Shown here piece by piece: positions 8,779-17,981 of a DNA stretch of 64,000 nt. Within the stretch, counting starts at the first letter, position 1. The number at the start of each line of letters is the position of its first letter. The stretch covers positions 1 to 64,000 of the forward strand of contig CAKTEE010000004.1 of the NCBI GenBank assembly GCA_934546985.1. Reading direction: 5' to 3'. The position numbers and the translations under genes were made by a program. The DNA is from an uncultured Eubacteriales bacterium (GTDB taxonomy: Bacteria; Bacillota; Clostridia; Oscillospirales; Acutalibacteraceae). Under the pieces are notes generated by a model. It did no database searches, was not told the origin of the DNA, and saw nothing but the letters and a program-made list of their open reading frames with translations.

Positions 8779-10569
8779 ATGGAAAAATTAAAACAGAATT
8801 TTAGAAATAGTCCATGGTACTGGCTTTTTCCGCGTCTTTTATCCTGCTGGCTTCTCGCCAGTACGGTTACCATTATTGCCATTCCGCAAAGCTTAAATAA
8901 CTTGGATTTTGTCAAGGACGCAAATCTGCTTCTATTTGCAGGCACCTTTGTACTCCTTTTTCTTACAATTACACTGATTCACAGTCTTACACACAATCCG
9001 CTGACGGATAATCGGTTTCTTCTGGGCAGTTCCTGCGCTTTTGTGTTTGCTACTGTATTCTGGAAATCCGCCATTGTCGGCGGTCAGGATTTTTACTATA
9101 CTCTCGGCGTTCTGTTAATACTGGCATTTATCGGCTATTATGTATCAGAACGCGGCGGCATTTTAGGGCGTTCGGTACACTTGCGCCTTTCCGCAGCAAA
9201 AAAGCTGATTCTCATTTTTGCTATTCTTTACACCATCTATGTAGGCGGCCTGACCGCCCTAAGGTATCTCACCTACCATTCGCCAACCTTTGATTTCTCC
9301 ATTTTTTGCCAGATGTTTTACAACATGAAAGAAAGCTTTTTACCCGTTACTACTTGTGAACGGGATATGTTTCTTTCCCATTTTGCTGTGCATATCTCTC
9401 CGATTTATTATCTGCTCCTGCCGTTTTACTTTATCTTCCCCAGCCCTGTCTGTCTGCAAATCATGCAGGCGGTAGTTCTTGCCAGCGGCGTCATCCCCCT
9501 TTACCTTCTTGCAAAAAAGCTGGGTTTTTCCCCTGCACGTATTGCTATATTCTGCGCACTGTATTGCGCAAGCCCTTCTATCATCAGCGGATGTTTTTAT
9601 GATATTCACGAGAACATGTTCCTTGCGCCGCTGATTTTATGGCTTTTTTATTTTTTTGAAACCAAACGGTGGACGGGCGTTTATATTTTTGCCTTGCTCA
9701 CCCTGATGGTAAAAGAGGATGCAGCGCTGTATATTGCATGCATCGGGCTGTATTTTATTTTATCCAATAAAAGCATTAAGCACGGCATCATTGTTTTTGG
9801 TTTAGCCGTTATTTATTTCTGCACCGCCCTCTATCTGCTGAATACCTTTGGTTTAGGCGCTATGGTATCCCGCTTTGGCAATCTTTTGCCAACAGGTGAA
9901 TCCGGACTGTTCAGTGTTGCCAAATCTATTCTGATCAACCCCGCGTATACTATTCAGCAGATTTTCACTTCTGAAAAACTCCAGTTTGTCCTTCTTTTGA
10001 TTTTGCCTCTCGGCGTACTCCCTCTGCTGAACAAAAAAACCGCACAGCTGGTTCTTTTGATTCCCATTGCCGTTATTAACTTATTGCCCGATTATCCTTA
10101 TCAATATGATATTAACTTTCAATATCACTTTGGTGTTACAGCCATATTCTTCTACCTTTCCCTGTGCAATTTAAAGGAATTCTCTCCTAAAACCGGAAAA
10201 AGAATCCTTTCCTTTGCACTGGCCTGTGCAGTTATTTTTTCTGTTTATCAAACCGGCGGGCGGCTTTCCTACGTTACGGACTATATTCGGAATTTTGAGG
10301 ACTACCGAACTATTTCCGAGCTTCTCGAAACAATACCGCAGGAAGCAAGCATACAGGCAAGCCCGTTTTTCACTGCAAAGCTTTCTTCCCGTGCAGAGGT
10401 TTATGAGCTTCCGTCCAAAAATGAAACGGAATATATAGCGATTGATTTGCGGCCCGGATTTTATTACGAATCGTATCAGGAGGCTCACCAGCAATATCTA
10501 AACAGCGGTTATGAAAGTATCTGCCGTAAAGATGGACTTGTGGATATTTTGAAGAAAACCGCACAATAA
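8779..10569 (+). CDS. DUF2079 polytopic membrane protein
   Basis: About 596 residues with roughly a dozen hydrophobic segments. The DUF2079 signature is present: FDFSIFCQMFYN, then HFAVHISPIYYLLLPFY and YDIHENMFL. The family is thought to belong to the GT-C glycosyltransferase-like membrane proteins; the substrate is unknown. An upstream in-frame ATG at 8767 has no ribosome site, while GAGGG (8769-8773) is 5 bases before ATG 8779, so I chose the latter. Stand-alone gene divergent from the prfA operon. Confidence 0.85.
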   Translation: MEKLKQNFRNSPWYWLFPRLLSCWLLASTVTIIAIPQSLNNLDFVKDANLLLFAGTFVLLFLTITLIHSLTHNPLTDNRFLLGSSCAFVFATVFWKSAIVGGQDFYYTLGVLLILAFIGYYVSERGGILGRSVHLRLSAAKKLILIFAILYTIYVGGLTALRYLTYHSPTFDFSIFCQMFYNMKESFLPVTTCERDMFLSHFAVHISPIYYLLLPFYFIFPSPVCLQIMQAVVLASGVIPLYLLAKKLGFSPARIAIFCALYCASPSIISGCFYDIHENMFLAPLILWLFYFFETKRWTGVYIFALLTLMVKEDAALYIACIGLYFILSNKSIKHGIIVFGLAVIYFCTALYLLNTFGLGAMVSRFGNLLPTGESGLFSVAKSILINPAYTIQQIFTSEKLQFVLLLILPLGVLPLLNKKTAQLVLLIPIAVINLLPDYPYQYDINFQYHFGVTAIFFYLSLCNLKEFSPKTGKRILSFALACAVIFSVYQTGGRLSYVTDYIRNFEDYRTISELLETIPQEASIQASPFFTAKLSSRAEVYELPSKNETEYIAIDLRPGFYYESYQEAHQQYLNSGYESICRKDGLVDILKKTAQ

Positions 10570-10756
10570 TAAAGAACACGCTTTAAAATATACTTTCTTT
10601 CGAAAATATATCTGCTCTCCCACCGGTCAAAAACTATCGACAAAACCAGAGGCTTGAATATATCCTGAAAAAGTAATTCAATCCATACCCCTAAAGGAGT
10701 TCCGAAAAGATCTGCCAACTGCATTGTTTTTTCGTGCAATCCCTGAAGGGGCTTTT

Positions 10757-11190
10757 TTATGCCTCGATATTCCTGCTACCTGCAAACGGATCTATAAACT
10801 CTTTCCAGTTTATCTGATCCGCATCTTGTCCTCTTCCAACCGATGTATAATGCACCCATGTATCTGCTTTTTATTCCTACCTACTGTATCCATATAGTAC
10901 CTCTTTACCCAAAAGTGTTGATTTCCATACTTATACTTCAATTTATGCGCCTATCGAAAATCACCAGACTACTTGTCCCTTTGAAATAACCTACAAATTG
11001 TAATACACTATATTAGGACAGTAACCTTATGAGCATATGTATGTGATTCATGTTGCATTTGCTTTTACAGTTTTGCTCACTTTTGTTAGCACAGCATCCT
11101 GAGTATTTTTCCTATATTTATTCTCAAACTGTTTATGCCTTTCTGTATCGCAGAAAAGACTTCTTCAATATTTTCATTTGGTTAACAAAC
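10757..11190 (-). pseudogene. Decayed IS200/IS605-family TnpA transposase
   Basis: Read on the minus strand in shifting frames, the DNA gives pieces of the Y1 transposase in the right order: INIGKILRMLC, NHIHMLIRLL, YSVLQFVGYFKG, TSSLVIFDR, LKYKYGNQHFWVKRYYMDT, VGRNKKQ, then QDADQINWKEFIDPFAG before a stop at 10757. At least three frameshifts and internal stops (near 10835, 10940 and 11025) make it non-functional. The HUH motif survives as HIH. No intact partner tnpB is nearby. Confidence 0.85.
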
Positions 11191-11282
11191 TTTCGCTTTG
11201 TTTATTTGAAGGTTTCTTTTTTATCCACAGCTTATGTTTTTCATTCTTTCCGGCTTTTCCAGTGGCTGCCTTTTATAACTCA

Positions 11283-11326
11283 AAAGCAGATATACCATAG
11301 TCTCGGGTATATCTGCTTTGTTTTTT
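11283..11326 (-). terminator. Terminator after spoVT
   Basis: A 14-bp stem (11283-11296 with 11306-11319) directly downstream of the spoVT stop. T-rich on the plus side, so possibly bidirectional. Confidence 0.8.
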
Positions 11327-11334
11327 CATTTTTA

Positions 11335-11868
11335 TTACTCCATTTGCTTTCCCAAAAATGCGGCGGCAACGGACGCCAATTTTACTTCGCTTTCTGTTGG
11401 CATTGTACCGTTTTCCCCCATCATCAATACTACTGCACCAGCCACATCACCAGACGCAATAATTGGATACATAACAGCCGCCGCACGGTCAACACCTTCT
11501 ACAGGCATTAAATTTGTCCCATTAGACGCCCGATAAATACCGCGCTGTTCCATAATGTCTTCCATCGTCGAAGAAATTCTGCGTTCTAAAACTTCCCTGC
11601 GGGAAATACCGGCAGCAGCAATGACCTGATCACGATCACAAATCATCACCGGCATATTTGCACCTTTATGCAAAACTTCTGCATATTGATTAGCAAAAGG
11701 AGATAACTCTCCAATCGGTGAATATTTCTTAAAAATCACTTCACCATCGCTATCCGTATAAATTTCAAGCGGATCGCCTTCTCTTATGCGCATTGTCCTG
11801 CGGATTTCTTTTGGAATAACTACACGTCCCAAATCATCAATTCTTCTTACAATTCCAGTAGCTTTCAT
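11335..11868 (-). CDS. spoVT: Stage V sporulation protein T
   Basis: 177 residues. The N-terminus is an AbrB-type swapped-hairpin DNA-binding domain (MKATGIVRRIDDLGRVVIPK, then EIRRTMRIREGDPLEIY), the C-terminus a GAF-like domain. SpoVT is a forespore transcription factor that tunes the sigma-G regulon. GGAGG precedes the ATG and a sigma-G-like promoter lies upstream. Stand-alone gene with its own terminator. The domain pair and length fit SpoVT, not the shorter AbrB or Abh. Confidence 0.96.
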   Translation of the reverse strand: MKATGIVRRIDDLGRVVIPKEIRRTMRIREGDPLEIYTDSDGEVIFKKYSPIGELSPFANQYAEVLHKGANMPVMICDRDQVIAAAGISRREVLERRISSTMEDIMEQRGIYRASNGTNLMPVEGVDRAAAVMYPIIASGDVAGAVVLMMGENGTMPTESEVKLASVAAAFLGKQME

Positions 11869-11916
11869 ATCTAAACCTCCATAATATCTTCATTTACAGG
11901 ATATTTCCATTAAAAA

Positions 11917-11945
11917 TATTATCTGTAAAATGGTGGGATATATGC
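11917..11945 (-). promoter_or_regulatory. Candidate sigma-G promoter of spoVT
   Basis: Minus strand: GCATA (11941-11945), 17 bases, GATAATA (11917-11923), against the sigma-G pattern GHATR-N17/18-CATWHTA. Fits the known sigma-G control of spoVT in Bacillus; the match is by eye. Confidence 0.45.
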
Positions 11946-12186
11946 GGAGGAATTGTGCTGGAATCATTTAAATTTTATGGAAAAATCTTTCATTTATTTT
12001 ATTCTTTTTTGATTTTATGATTTCTTTTTCAAAATCAAAGTATACTTTAAATTATTATAAAAAAACTTGAATACAGATGCAGCAGCAACACTCCGTAATT
12101 TAAAATATTTTAGCACAGGCACACATGCCACAAACTTTACAAGCGTTTTTCCGAACACCAGCATGAAAGCATTTTTCGCCATTTAC

Positions 12187-12223
12187 AAAAACAGGCTCGC
12201 GGAAATTCCGCAAGCCTGTTTTA
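12187..12223 (-). terminator. Terminator after guaB
   Basis: Long stem: AACAGGCT and GCGGAA pair with TTCCGC and AGCCTGTT with one bulge on each side, flanked by A and T runs. Confidence 0.85.
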
Positions 12224-12267
12224 TGGTTTGATTTTATTGCTAAATGCCAATATAAGTTTATCACAAT

Positions 12268-13770
12268 TTACAGCATTTGCCTGCTGTCTTTCAAAAGTAC
12301 GTCATGTGCGCCGCCTTCTACAATGCTGGTAGAAGAAACGAGCGTGATTTTTGCATTCTTCTGCAAATCAGGTATAGTAAGGCAACCGCAGTTGCACATA
12401 GTAGAACGCACCTTGCTAAGTGAAAGACCAACGTTATCTTTCAGACTTCCGGCATAAGGGACAAAAGAATCTACGCCTTCTTCAAACGACAGCTTACTGT
12501 CGCCGCCTAAATCATATCTCTGCCAATTTCGTGCTCTGGCACTCCCCTCACCCCAATATTCTTTCATATAACTGCCATTGATATTTACTTTTTTCGTGGG
12601 GCTCTCATCAAAACGTGCAAAATATCTGCCTAACATAAGAAAATCTGCACCCATAGCAAGGGCAAGCGTGATATGATAATCATGCACAATACCGCCGTCG
12701 GAACAAATCGGCACGTACACACCGGTTTCCTTAAAATATTCATCCCTTGCTTTTGCAACCTCAATCAGTGCAGTTGCCTGCCCCCTGCCGATACCTTTCT
12801 GCTCACGAGTAATACAAATTGCACCGCCGCCGATACCAACTTTTACAAAATCTGCGCCGGCTTCTGCAAGGAAACGGAAACCTTCCCCATCAACTACATT
12901 TCCCGCACCAACTTTTACTTTATCACCATAGGTCTCTCTAACATAAGTAAGAACGATTTTCTGCCATTCGGAATAGCCCTCGGAACTGTCAATACAAAGC
13001 ACATCTGCCCCAGCTTCCAGCAGGGCAGGAATCCTCTGAGCATAATCCCTTGTGTTGATGCCTGCACCTACCATATAGCGCTTAGAACTGTCAATCAATT
13101 CATTTTCGTTTGTTTTATGGGAATTATAATCTTTACGGAACACAAGGGAAACCAGCCTTTGATCGGCGTCAATAATCGGCAGGCTGTTTAATTTGTGTTC
13201 CCAAATAATATCATTCGCTTCTTTTAAGGTAGTATTTTCATCAGCATAAATCAGGTTTTCAAAGGCAGTCATAAAATCTTTTACTTTCGTATCCAAAGGC
13301 ATACGGCTGATGCGGTAGTCCCTGCTGGTTACTATACCCAAAAGTTTGCCGTTTGCACTTGCATCATCTGTCACCGCAACAGTAGAATGGCCTGTTTTCT
13401 CTTTGAGTTCCAGCACATCTTTCAGCGTGGCTTCGGGCGAAATATTTGCATCACTGATAACAAAACCTGCGCGGTAACCTTTTACGCGGGCAACCATTTG
13501 CGCCTGGCTTTCTATGGATTGTGAACCGTAAATGAAAGACAGTCCGCCCTCCTTCGCCAGTGCAATAGCCATATTATCATCGGAAACAGACTGCATAATG
13601 GCAGAAGTCATTGGAATATTTAAAGAAACCGCAGGTTTTTCCCCTTTTGAAAATTTCACCAATGGTGTTTTCAGTTTAACATTAGCCGGAATACATTCTG
13701 AGGAAGAATAACCCGGAATCAATAAGTATTCTCCAAATGTACGTGAAGGCTCATTCATATAGATTGCCAT
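12268..13770 (-). CDS. guaB: IMP dehydrogenase
   Basis: 500 residues: TIM barrel with an inserted CBS pair (about residues 100-220). The catalytic loop is GIGGGAICITREQKGIGRGQ with the nucleophilic Cys; the common form is GIGPGSICTTR, so Gly-Gly-Ala replace Pro-Gly-Ser here. ICSDGGI and GADFLMLGRYFA (phosphate-binding) follow. It oxidises IMP to XMP with NAD+, the committed step to GTP. GGAG is 10 bases before the ATG. Monocistronic, with a strong terminator. The variant loop is shared by a clade of longer clostridial IMPDHs as far as I recall; GMP reductase is the less likely alternative. Confidence 0.9.
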   Translation of the reverse strand: MAIYMNEPSRTFGEYLLIPGYSSSECIPANVKLKTPLVKFSKGEKPAVSLNIPMTSAIMQSVSDDNMAIALAKEGGLSFIYGSQSIESQAQMVARVKGYRAGFVISDANISPEATLKDVLELKEKTGHSTVAVTDDASANGKLLGIVTSRDYRISRMPLDTKVKDFMTAFENLIYADENTTLKEANDIIWEHKLNSLPIIDADQRLVSLVFRKDYNSHKTNENELIDSSKRYMVGAGINTRDYAQRIPALLEAGADVLCIDSSEGYSEWQKIVLTYVRETYGDKVKVGAGNVVDGEGFRFLAEAGADFVKVGIGGGAICITREQKGIGRGQATALIEVAKARDEYFKETGVYVPICSDGGIVHDYHITLALAMGADFLMLGRYFARFDESPTKKVNINGSYMKEYWGEGSARARNWQRYDLGGDSKLSFEEGVDSFVPYAGSLKDNVGLSLSKVRSTMCNCGCLTIPDLQKNAKITLVSSTSIVEGGAHDVLLKDSRQML

Positions 13771-13852
13771 AATACAACCGCTCCTTGCTTTTTTATAAAT
13801 TTCTTGTCTTTATATTATCCGATCATCCGGAATATAAGCAAAATAATATGAT

Positions 13853-13891
13853 AAACCGGAAATCCATACATTTTCTGTGGATTTCCGGTTT
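13853..13891 (-). terminator. Terminator-like 14-bp hairpin
   Basis: Perfect 14-bp stem (13853-13866 with 13878-13891) and 11-base loop downstream of the minus-strand membrane protein. The U tract on that strand is weak. Confidence 0.65.
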
Positions 13892-13920
13892 GCAACAATT
13901 CAAACATCTAAAAACAGCAG

Positions 13921-14895
13921 TTAATTATTATCGTCATTATCCCGCTCTGCCGGAGGTTTAGATTCCGGACGGGTTCTGGCGGCAGGATTTTTGGGGTTAG
14001 TCATATCTCTCAGGGTAGAAGTAAACGGAAAATCCTCTGGGGCAGGTGTTTTTACCTGTGGACGTGGTTGCCTCATACCTGTCGGAGCTGTACGCGACGG
14101 TGGAACCCTATTCGCTTGCTGTCCCCCTGCTTGCCTTGTGCCTGCAGGATTCTGCCGGTTCACGGGCGGCTGTGTCCTGCCGGAAACCGGTGGTCTGCTG
14201 CGCACTGCCTGCCCGGAACCCGCCGGAGCAGACGAACGGCCATTCTGACGTTTTGCGGGCGCTCCCGCTTTCGCATGTGCAGGCTGCATTTGTTTATCTT
14301 CATCGTAATAATACAGCAAAACATGCCCAATCGCAAGCTTAATTATAGAAATAATACCAATCAGCAAGGTAATCAGCATCAGCGGAACCTGATGAGCGGC
14401 AAGGCCATAAATCAAAGTAATAACAAGCGCCGCACCCATAATGATAAAGCGGATTGTATTATTTATGTAAACATCAAGCAGTACACACATACGGAAAACA
14501 AAATAAATACCAAACACAACGGAAAGAATCGAAACAATACCAATAAACATAATACCGATTCCAATAACAATCAGTGCAAGCAGCTGATTATCTACCGAAT
14601 TAAAAATATCGTTAAATTTCATCTGCTCGTAATATCCCGTGGCAAATTGCAAAATGGAGCTTAAATCAAAAAGCTTTCCGTCCGTCTGCGGCGTAACAGT
14701 GGCGTAAACAACATCTTTAATATGAGCACAGGTACGCAGTGCGACGATTGCCATAACGCCGCTGAAAATATCAAGGCCAAGCTTGCGTTGATATTCCCTC
14801 GGGTCACACCAGCCAAAGGCAAGAAATACTCCTGCCAAAACTGCCATCCAACATCCTGTCAGGACGAAGCTGAGCAATGGATAATCCACATTCAT
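13921..14895 (-). CDS. Membrane protein with Pro/Arg/Gln-rich cytoplasmic tail
   Basis: 324 residues. The first 200 carry about five hydrophobic segments (around 8-28, 42-55, 103-130, 140-165, 170-195). The last 120 are low-complexity, rich in Pro, Arg, Ala, Gly and Gln (GAPAKRQNGRSSAPAG, SGRTQPPVNRQNPAGTRQ), so likely disordered and positively charged. I do not recognise a family. GGAGG precedes the ATG. Divergent from spoVAC; a spore or envelope role is only suggested by position. Confidence 0.75.
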   Translation of the reverse strand: MNVDYPLLSFVLTGCWMAVLAGVFLAFGWCDPREYQRKLGLDIFSGVMAIVALRTCAHIKDVVYATVTPQTDGKLFDLSSILQFATGYYEQMKFNDIFNSVDNQLLALIVIGIGIMFIGIVSILSVVFGIYFVFRMCVLLDVYINNTIRFIIMGAALVITLIYGLAAHQVPLMLITLLIGIISIIKLAIGHVLLYYYDEDKQMQPAHAKAGAPAKRQNGRSSAPAGSGQAVRSRPPVSGRTQPPVNRQNPAGTRQAGGQQANRVPPSRTAPTGMRQPRPQVKTPAPEDFPFTSTLRDMTNPKNPAARTRPESKPPAERDNDDNN

Positions 14896-15028
14896 CTGTT
14901 AAAACCCTCCATTATTCCCCAAGAATTATCTTGCTTTTCCGCAAAAAATGATAGAATAACCCAATATAAAAAATGAAAACATTTTTTTCATTATATCCTT
15001 TCTTCAGAAATAATTCAAGATGTTTTTA

Positions 15029-15057
15029 GAATAAGTGAGGCAAACGGGGCAAAATAA
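15029..15057 (+). promoter_or_regulatory. Possible sigma-G promoter of spoVAC-spoVAD
   Basis: GAATA (15029-15033), 17 bases, AAAATAA (15051-15057), ahead of TAAGGAGGG at 15074. The -35 fits sigma-G; the -10 is weak. spoVA operons are sigma-G-controlled in known spore formers. Confidence 0.35.
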
Positions 15058-15087
15058 ACCTGTAAATCTTACTAAGGAGGGTTATTT

Positions 15088-15531
15088 ATGACACCTACAG
15101 GAAAAGAATATGAAAAAATGGTGCAAAAAGCATCCCCAAACAGTCCTATTGTAAAGGATACCCTGCTCGCATTCCTTGTGGGCGGCCTGATTTGTACACT
15201 GGGTCAGTTACTGAATACATTATATACGTCCACCGGGATGGGGGAAGAAAATGTAAAAGCCGCTGTACCGATTACTTTAATTTTACTGAGTACCATTTTA
15301 ACTGCATTTGGAATTTATGATAAAATCGCTCAATTTGCCGGTGCGGGAACCATCGTACCTATTACAGGTTTTGCAAACTCCGTGGTATCGCCCGCAATGG
15401 AATTCAAAAGTGAAGGGCAGGTTCTCGGCACCAGTGCAAAAATGTTTAGCATTGCCGGACCTGTTATTGTGTTCGGCGTTGGTACGGCATTCTTGTACGG
15501 GCTGATTATCTGGATTTTTAAATTATATTAA
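15088..15531 (+). CDS. spoVAC: Stage V sporulation protein AC
   Basis: 147 residues with the SpoVAC pattern: YEKMVQKASPNSP, VGGLICTLGQ, GIYDKIAQFAGAGTIVPITG, FANSVVSPAMEFKSEG and about four membrane segments. SpoVAC sits in the spore inner membrane and is part of the channel that moves Ca-dipicolinic acid. AAGGAGGG is ideally placed. 13 bases ahead of spoVAD, so one transcript. Confidence 0.97.
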   Translation: MTPTGKEYEKMVQKASPNSPIVKDTLLAFLVGGLICTLGQLLNTLYTSTGMGEENVKAAVPITLILLSTILTAFGIYDKIAQFAGAGTIVPITGFANSVVSPAMEFKSEGQVLGTSAKMFSIAGPVIVFGVGTAFLYGLIIWIFKLY

Positions 15532-15544
15532 GGAGGGACGCTGA

Positions 15545-16555
15545 ATGATTGAACGTGCAGGCAGATATACCCTGCGTATGACGCAAGGTCCTGTCATTAC
15601 CGGTTATGCGGGCGTTGCCGGAAAAAAAGAAGGGGAAGGCCCCCTTGCTGAGGATTTTGATTTTATCTTTGAAGATACCTCGGTTGGTGAAAAATCATGG
15701 GAAAAAGCGGAAAGCACTCTGCTCCGGGAAGCAGTTTCCCGCGCAATGGACAAAGCGGGAAAAAGCCCGTCGGATTTGGATTTCTTGCTGGCAGGCGACC
15801 TGCTGAACCAGTGCATTGGCACAACTTTTGGGCTTCGCAAATTTAATATTCCCTTTATGGGAATGTATGGCGCATGCTCTACTATGGCGCTGACTCTTTC
15901 CATGGCGGCAATTTTAACAGAATCCGGCGCGGCAAATGTCTGCGGCGCCGCAACCTCTTCCCATTTCTGTTCCGCAGAACGTCAGTTCCGCTTTCCGCTG
16001 GAATATGGCGGTCAGCGCACTCCTACGGCGCAGTGGACGGTAACAGGCGCAGGATGTTCTATTTTAGAGCCAACAGGCAGCGGACCGAAAATCTCCGCAG
16101 TATCTATCGGACGTATCTGCGACCTTGGCATTAAAGACGCCAATAACATGGGTGCGGCAATGGCGCCTGCCGCCGCAGAAACCATTTCCAGCTTTTTAGA
16201 GGATACAGGAACAAAGCCTTCAGATTACGATTTAATCCTCACAGGGGATTTGGGCTTTGTCGGTGCAGAACTGCTCACACGCCTGCTTGCAGAAGAAAAT
16301 ATCGATATCTCTCAAGTGCATGATGACTGCGGCATGATGATTTATGACCGAGAAGGACAAGATGTCCATGCAGGCGGTTCCGGCTGCGGATGCTCCGGCT
16401 CTGTATTAAACACCAATATACTCAAGCGTATTGAAAATCAAGAACTAAAAAACGTGCTGTTTGTAGGCACAGGCGCACTCATGTCCCCTACCTCCGCCCA
16501 ACAGGGCGAATCTATCCCCGGTATTGCCCACGCAGTGCTTATCACAAATAATTAG
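15545..16555 (+). CDS. spoVAD: Stage V sporulation protein AD
   Basis: 336 residues with a thiolase-like fold: GPVITGYAGVAGKKEGEGPL at the start, MYGACSTMALTLSMAA in the middle, HDDCGMMIY and GCGCSGSVLNT at the end. SpoVAD binds dipicolinic acid in the forespore and acts with SpoVAC and normally SpoVAE. AGGAGGGAC precedes the ATG. The usual third gene, spoVAE, is not next to it: 110 bases later comes nagA. Confidence 0.97.
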   Translation: MIERAGRYTLRMTQGPVITGYAGVAGKKEGEGPLAEDFDFIFEDTSVGEKSWEKAESTLLREAVSRAMDKAGKSPSDLDFLLAGDLLNQCIGTTFGLRKFNIPFMGMYGACSTMALTLSMAAILTESGAANVCGAATSSHFCSAERQFRFPLEYGGQRTPTAQWTVTGAGCSILEPTGSGPKISAVSIGRICDLGIKDANNMGAAMAPAAAETISSFLEDTGTKPSDYDLILTGDLGFVGAELLTRLLAEENIDISQVHDDCGMMIYDREGQDVHAGGSGCGCSGSVLNTNILKRIENQELKNVLFVGTGALMSPTSAQQGESIPGIAHAVLITNN

Positions 16556-16599
16556 CGGTTATTTTTAAGAAATATTCTTTTTTCTTCAAAAAGAAAAGA

Positions 16600-16627
16600 T
16601 TGCAATTATTCCACCGGGTAGTATAAT
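16600..16627 (+). promoter_or_regulatory. Promoter of nagA
   Basis: TTGCAA (16600-16605), 16 bases, TATAAT (16622-16627), giving nagA a transcript independent of spoVA. Confidence 0.6.
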
Positions 16628-16665
16628 AAAGGCATAGTACTTTTACAGAAATGGACGTGAGTGAA

Positions 16666-17811
16666 ATGATATTAAAAAATGCAATGATTTATAATGACGA
16701 TTTCGATCTGGTGAAAGCGGATATCCGCACAGATGGAGAAAAAATCTTGTCGATCGGCGACAGTTCTCTTTGGGAAACCACCGCTGATGAAAAAGTTTAT
16801 GATCTTTCCGGTCATACCATTATGCCCGGTATGATTGATATGCATATCCATGGCTGTGCCGGCTGTGATACCGGAGATGCAACGCCTGAAGCACTGGAAA
16901 CCATGTCCGCACATTTGGTAAAGCACGGCGTTACTTCTTTCTGCCCTACTTCTATGACGCTTTCCGAAGAACAGCTCACTAAAATTTTCGCAAACGTTGC
17001 TGATTGTATGGATAAAGTCAGCGGCGCATATATTCAGGGCATCAATATGGAAGGCCCCTATATTTCTATGAGCAAAAAGGGCGCACAGAACGCCAGCTAT
17101 GTTCGCAACCCTGATAAAGACGAATTCATGCGCCTTTACAATGGCTGCGGCGGCATTATCTCCGTTGTGGATATTGCACCGGAATGCGACGGCGCTGATG
17201 AATTTATTGAAGCTGTTAACCCTATCTGCCCCGTTTCCATTGCTCATACCAGCGCGAATTATGACGAGGCAATGCACGCCTTTGAAAAGGGTATTACCCA
17301 CTGCACCCACCTATATAACGCTATGGCCGGTTTAACACACCGCGGACCGGGTGTTGTCGGGGCGGTATTTGATAACGGCAATGTTGCGGCAGAACTGATC
17401 TGTGATGGATTCCATATTCATCCGGCAGCGCTTCGTATTGCATTTAAGCAGTTGGGTGAAAACAAAACTGTTATTATCAGCGACTCCATGATGGCGGCAG
17501 GCTACAAAGACGGTGAATACGATTTGGGCGGCCAGACTGTTTATGTCCGTGACGGCAAAGCCCTGCTGGCAGACGGCACGATCGCCGCAAGCACGTCCAA
17601 CGTTCATCAGGAACTGAAAAACGTCATTCAGTTTGGTATCCCCGTAAAACAGGCAATCAAATCCTGTACCATCAATCCTGCGCGTGAAATCCGTGTGGAT
17701 GATAAAACCGGCAGTATTAAAGAAGGCAAACTTGCCGACCTTGTGGTTTTAGACCCGAACTATGAAATCAAAATGGTAGTCGTAAAAGGCAAGGTAGCCG
17801 TGGAAAACTAA
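16666..17811 (+). CDS. nagA: N-acetylglucosamine-6-phosphate deacetylase
   Basis: 381 residues from ATG 16666; an in-frame ATG at 16651 would add five residues, and neither has a strong ribosome site (GTGAG before the second). Amidohydrolase fold: PGMIDMHIHG (metal HxH), NMEGPYIS (metal Glu), HLYNAMAGLTHRGPG, DGFHIH and ISDSM (catalytic Asp). It removes acetate from GlcNAc-6-P for wall recycling or amino-sugar catabolism. No nagB is adjacent. Own promoter and terminator. Confidence 0.95.
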   Translation: MILKNAMIYNDDFDLVKADIRTDGEKILSIGDSSLWETTADEKVYDLSGHTIMPGMIDMHIHGCAGCDTGDATPEALETMSAHLVKHGVTSFCPTSMTLSEEQLTKIFANVADCMDKVSGAYIQGINMEGPYISMSKKGAQNASYVRNPDKDEFMRLYNGCGGIISVVDIAPECDGADEFIEAVNPICPVSIAHTSANYDEAMHAFEKGITHCTHLYNAMAGLTHRGPGVVGAVFDNGNVAAELICDGFHIHPAALRIAFKQLGENKTVIISDSMMAAGYKDGEYDLGGQTVYVRDGKALLADGTIAASTSNVHQELKNVIQFGIPVKQAIKSCTINPAREIRVDDKTGSIKEGKLADLVVLDPNYEIKMVVVKGKVAVEN

Positions 17812-17834
17812 CGGTTTGTGCCGACAACGGCAGC

Positions 17835-17873
17835 AGCCTCCGCGGCCAGCAGAGCTTACGCGGGGGCTTTTTT
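17835..17873 (+). terminator. Terminator after nagA
   Basis: AGCCTCCGCG (17835-17844) pairs with CGCGGGGGCT (17859-17868), followed by six T. Confidence 0.88.
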
Positions 17874-17910
17874 CTTCCTTTTCCGGCGGGGAGAATCTTT
17901 TGGAATTTTC

Positions 17911-17939
17911 TTGACTTTATCCGGTGTTTTTCCTATAAT
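17911..17939 (+). promoter_or_regulatory. Strong SigA-type promoter of the Cys-rich mini protein
   Basis: TTGACT (17911-17916), 17-base spacer, TATAAT (17934-17939). One of the best promoters in the window. Confidence 0.8.
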
Positions 17940-17981
17940 TTAATTGTAAAAGATTGTATAATTACTGGAGGTGCAAAAATA

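Larger units (their letters stand above)
10570..11334. other. Gap filled largely by a decayed IS200-type element
   Basis: No intact gene. It contains the transposase remnant annotated separately (10757-11190) and, on its downstream side (about 10660-10755), two short hairpin-like repeats, CTCCTTTAGGGG and CCCTTCAGGG on the minus strand, which may be the old element end. The spoVT terminator closes the gap. Confidence 0.6.
11869..12267. other. Gap upstream of spoVT
   Basis: Holds the spoVT promoter candidate and, on the right, the guaB terminator. Bases 11960-12180 are A+T-rich with no gene or structure I can name. Confidence 0.6.

Noticed and set aside
11050..11511. 153-codon plus-strand ORF
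   Set aside because: Covers the dead transposase and the spoVT 3' end on the wrong strand; aromatic-rich composition typical of A+T-rich chance frames.
14068..14664. 198-codon plus-strand ORF over the membrane-protein tail
   Set aside because: Opposite strand of the Pro-rich tail, which is rich in G+C and stop-poor; no start signal.
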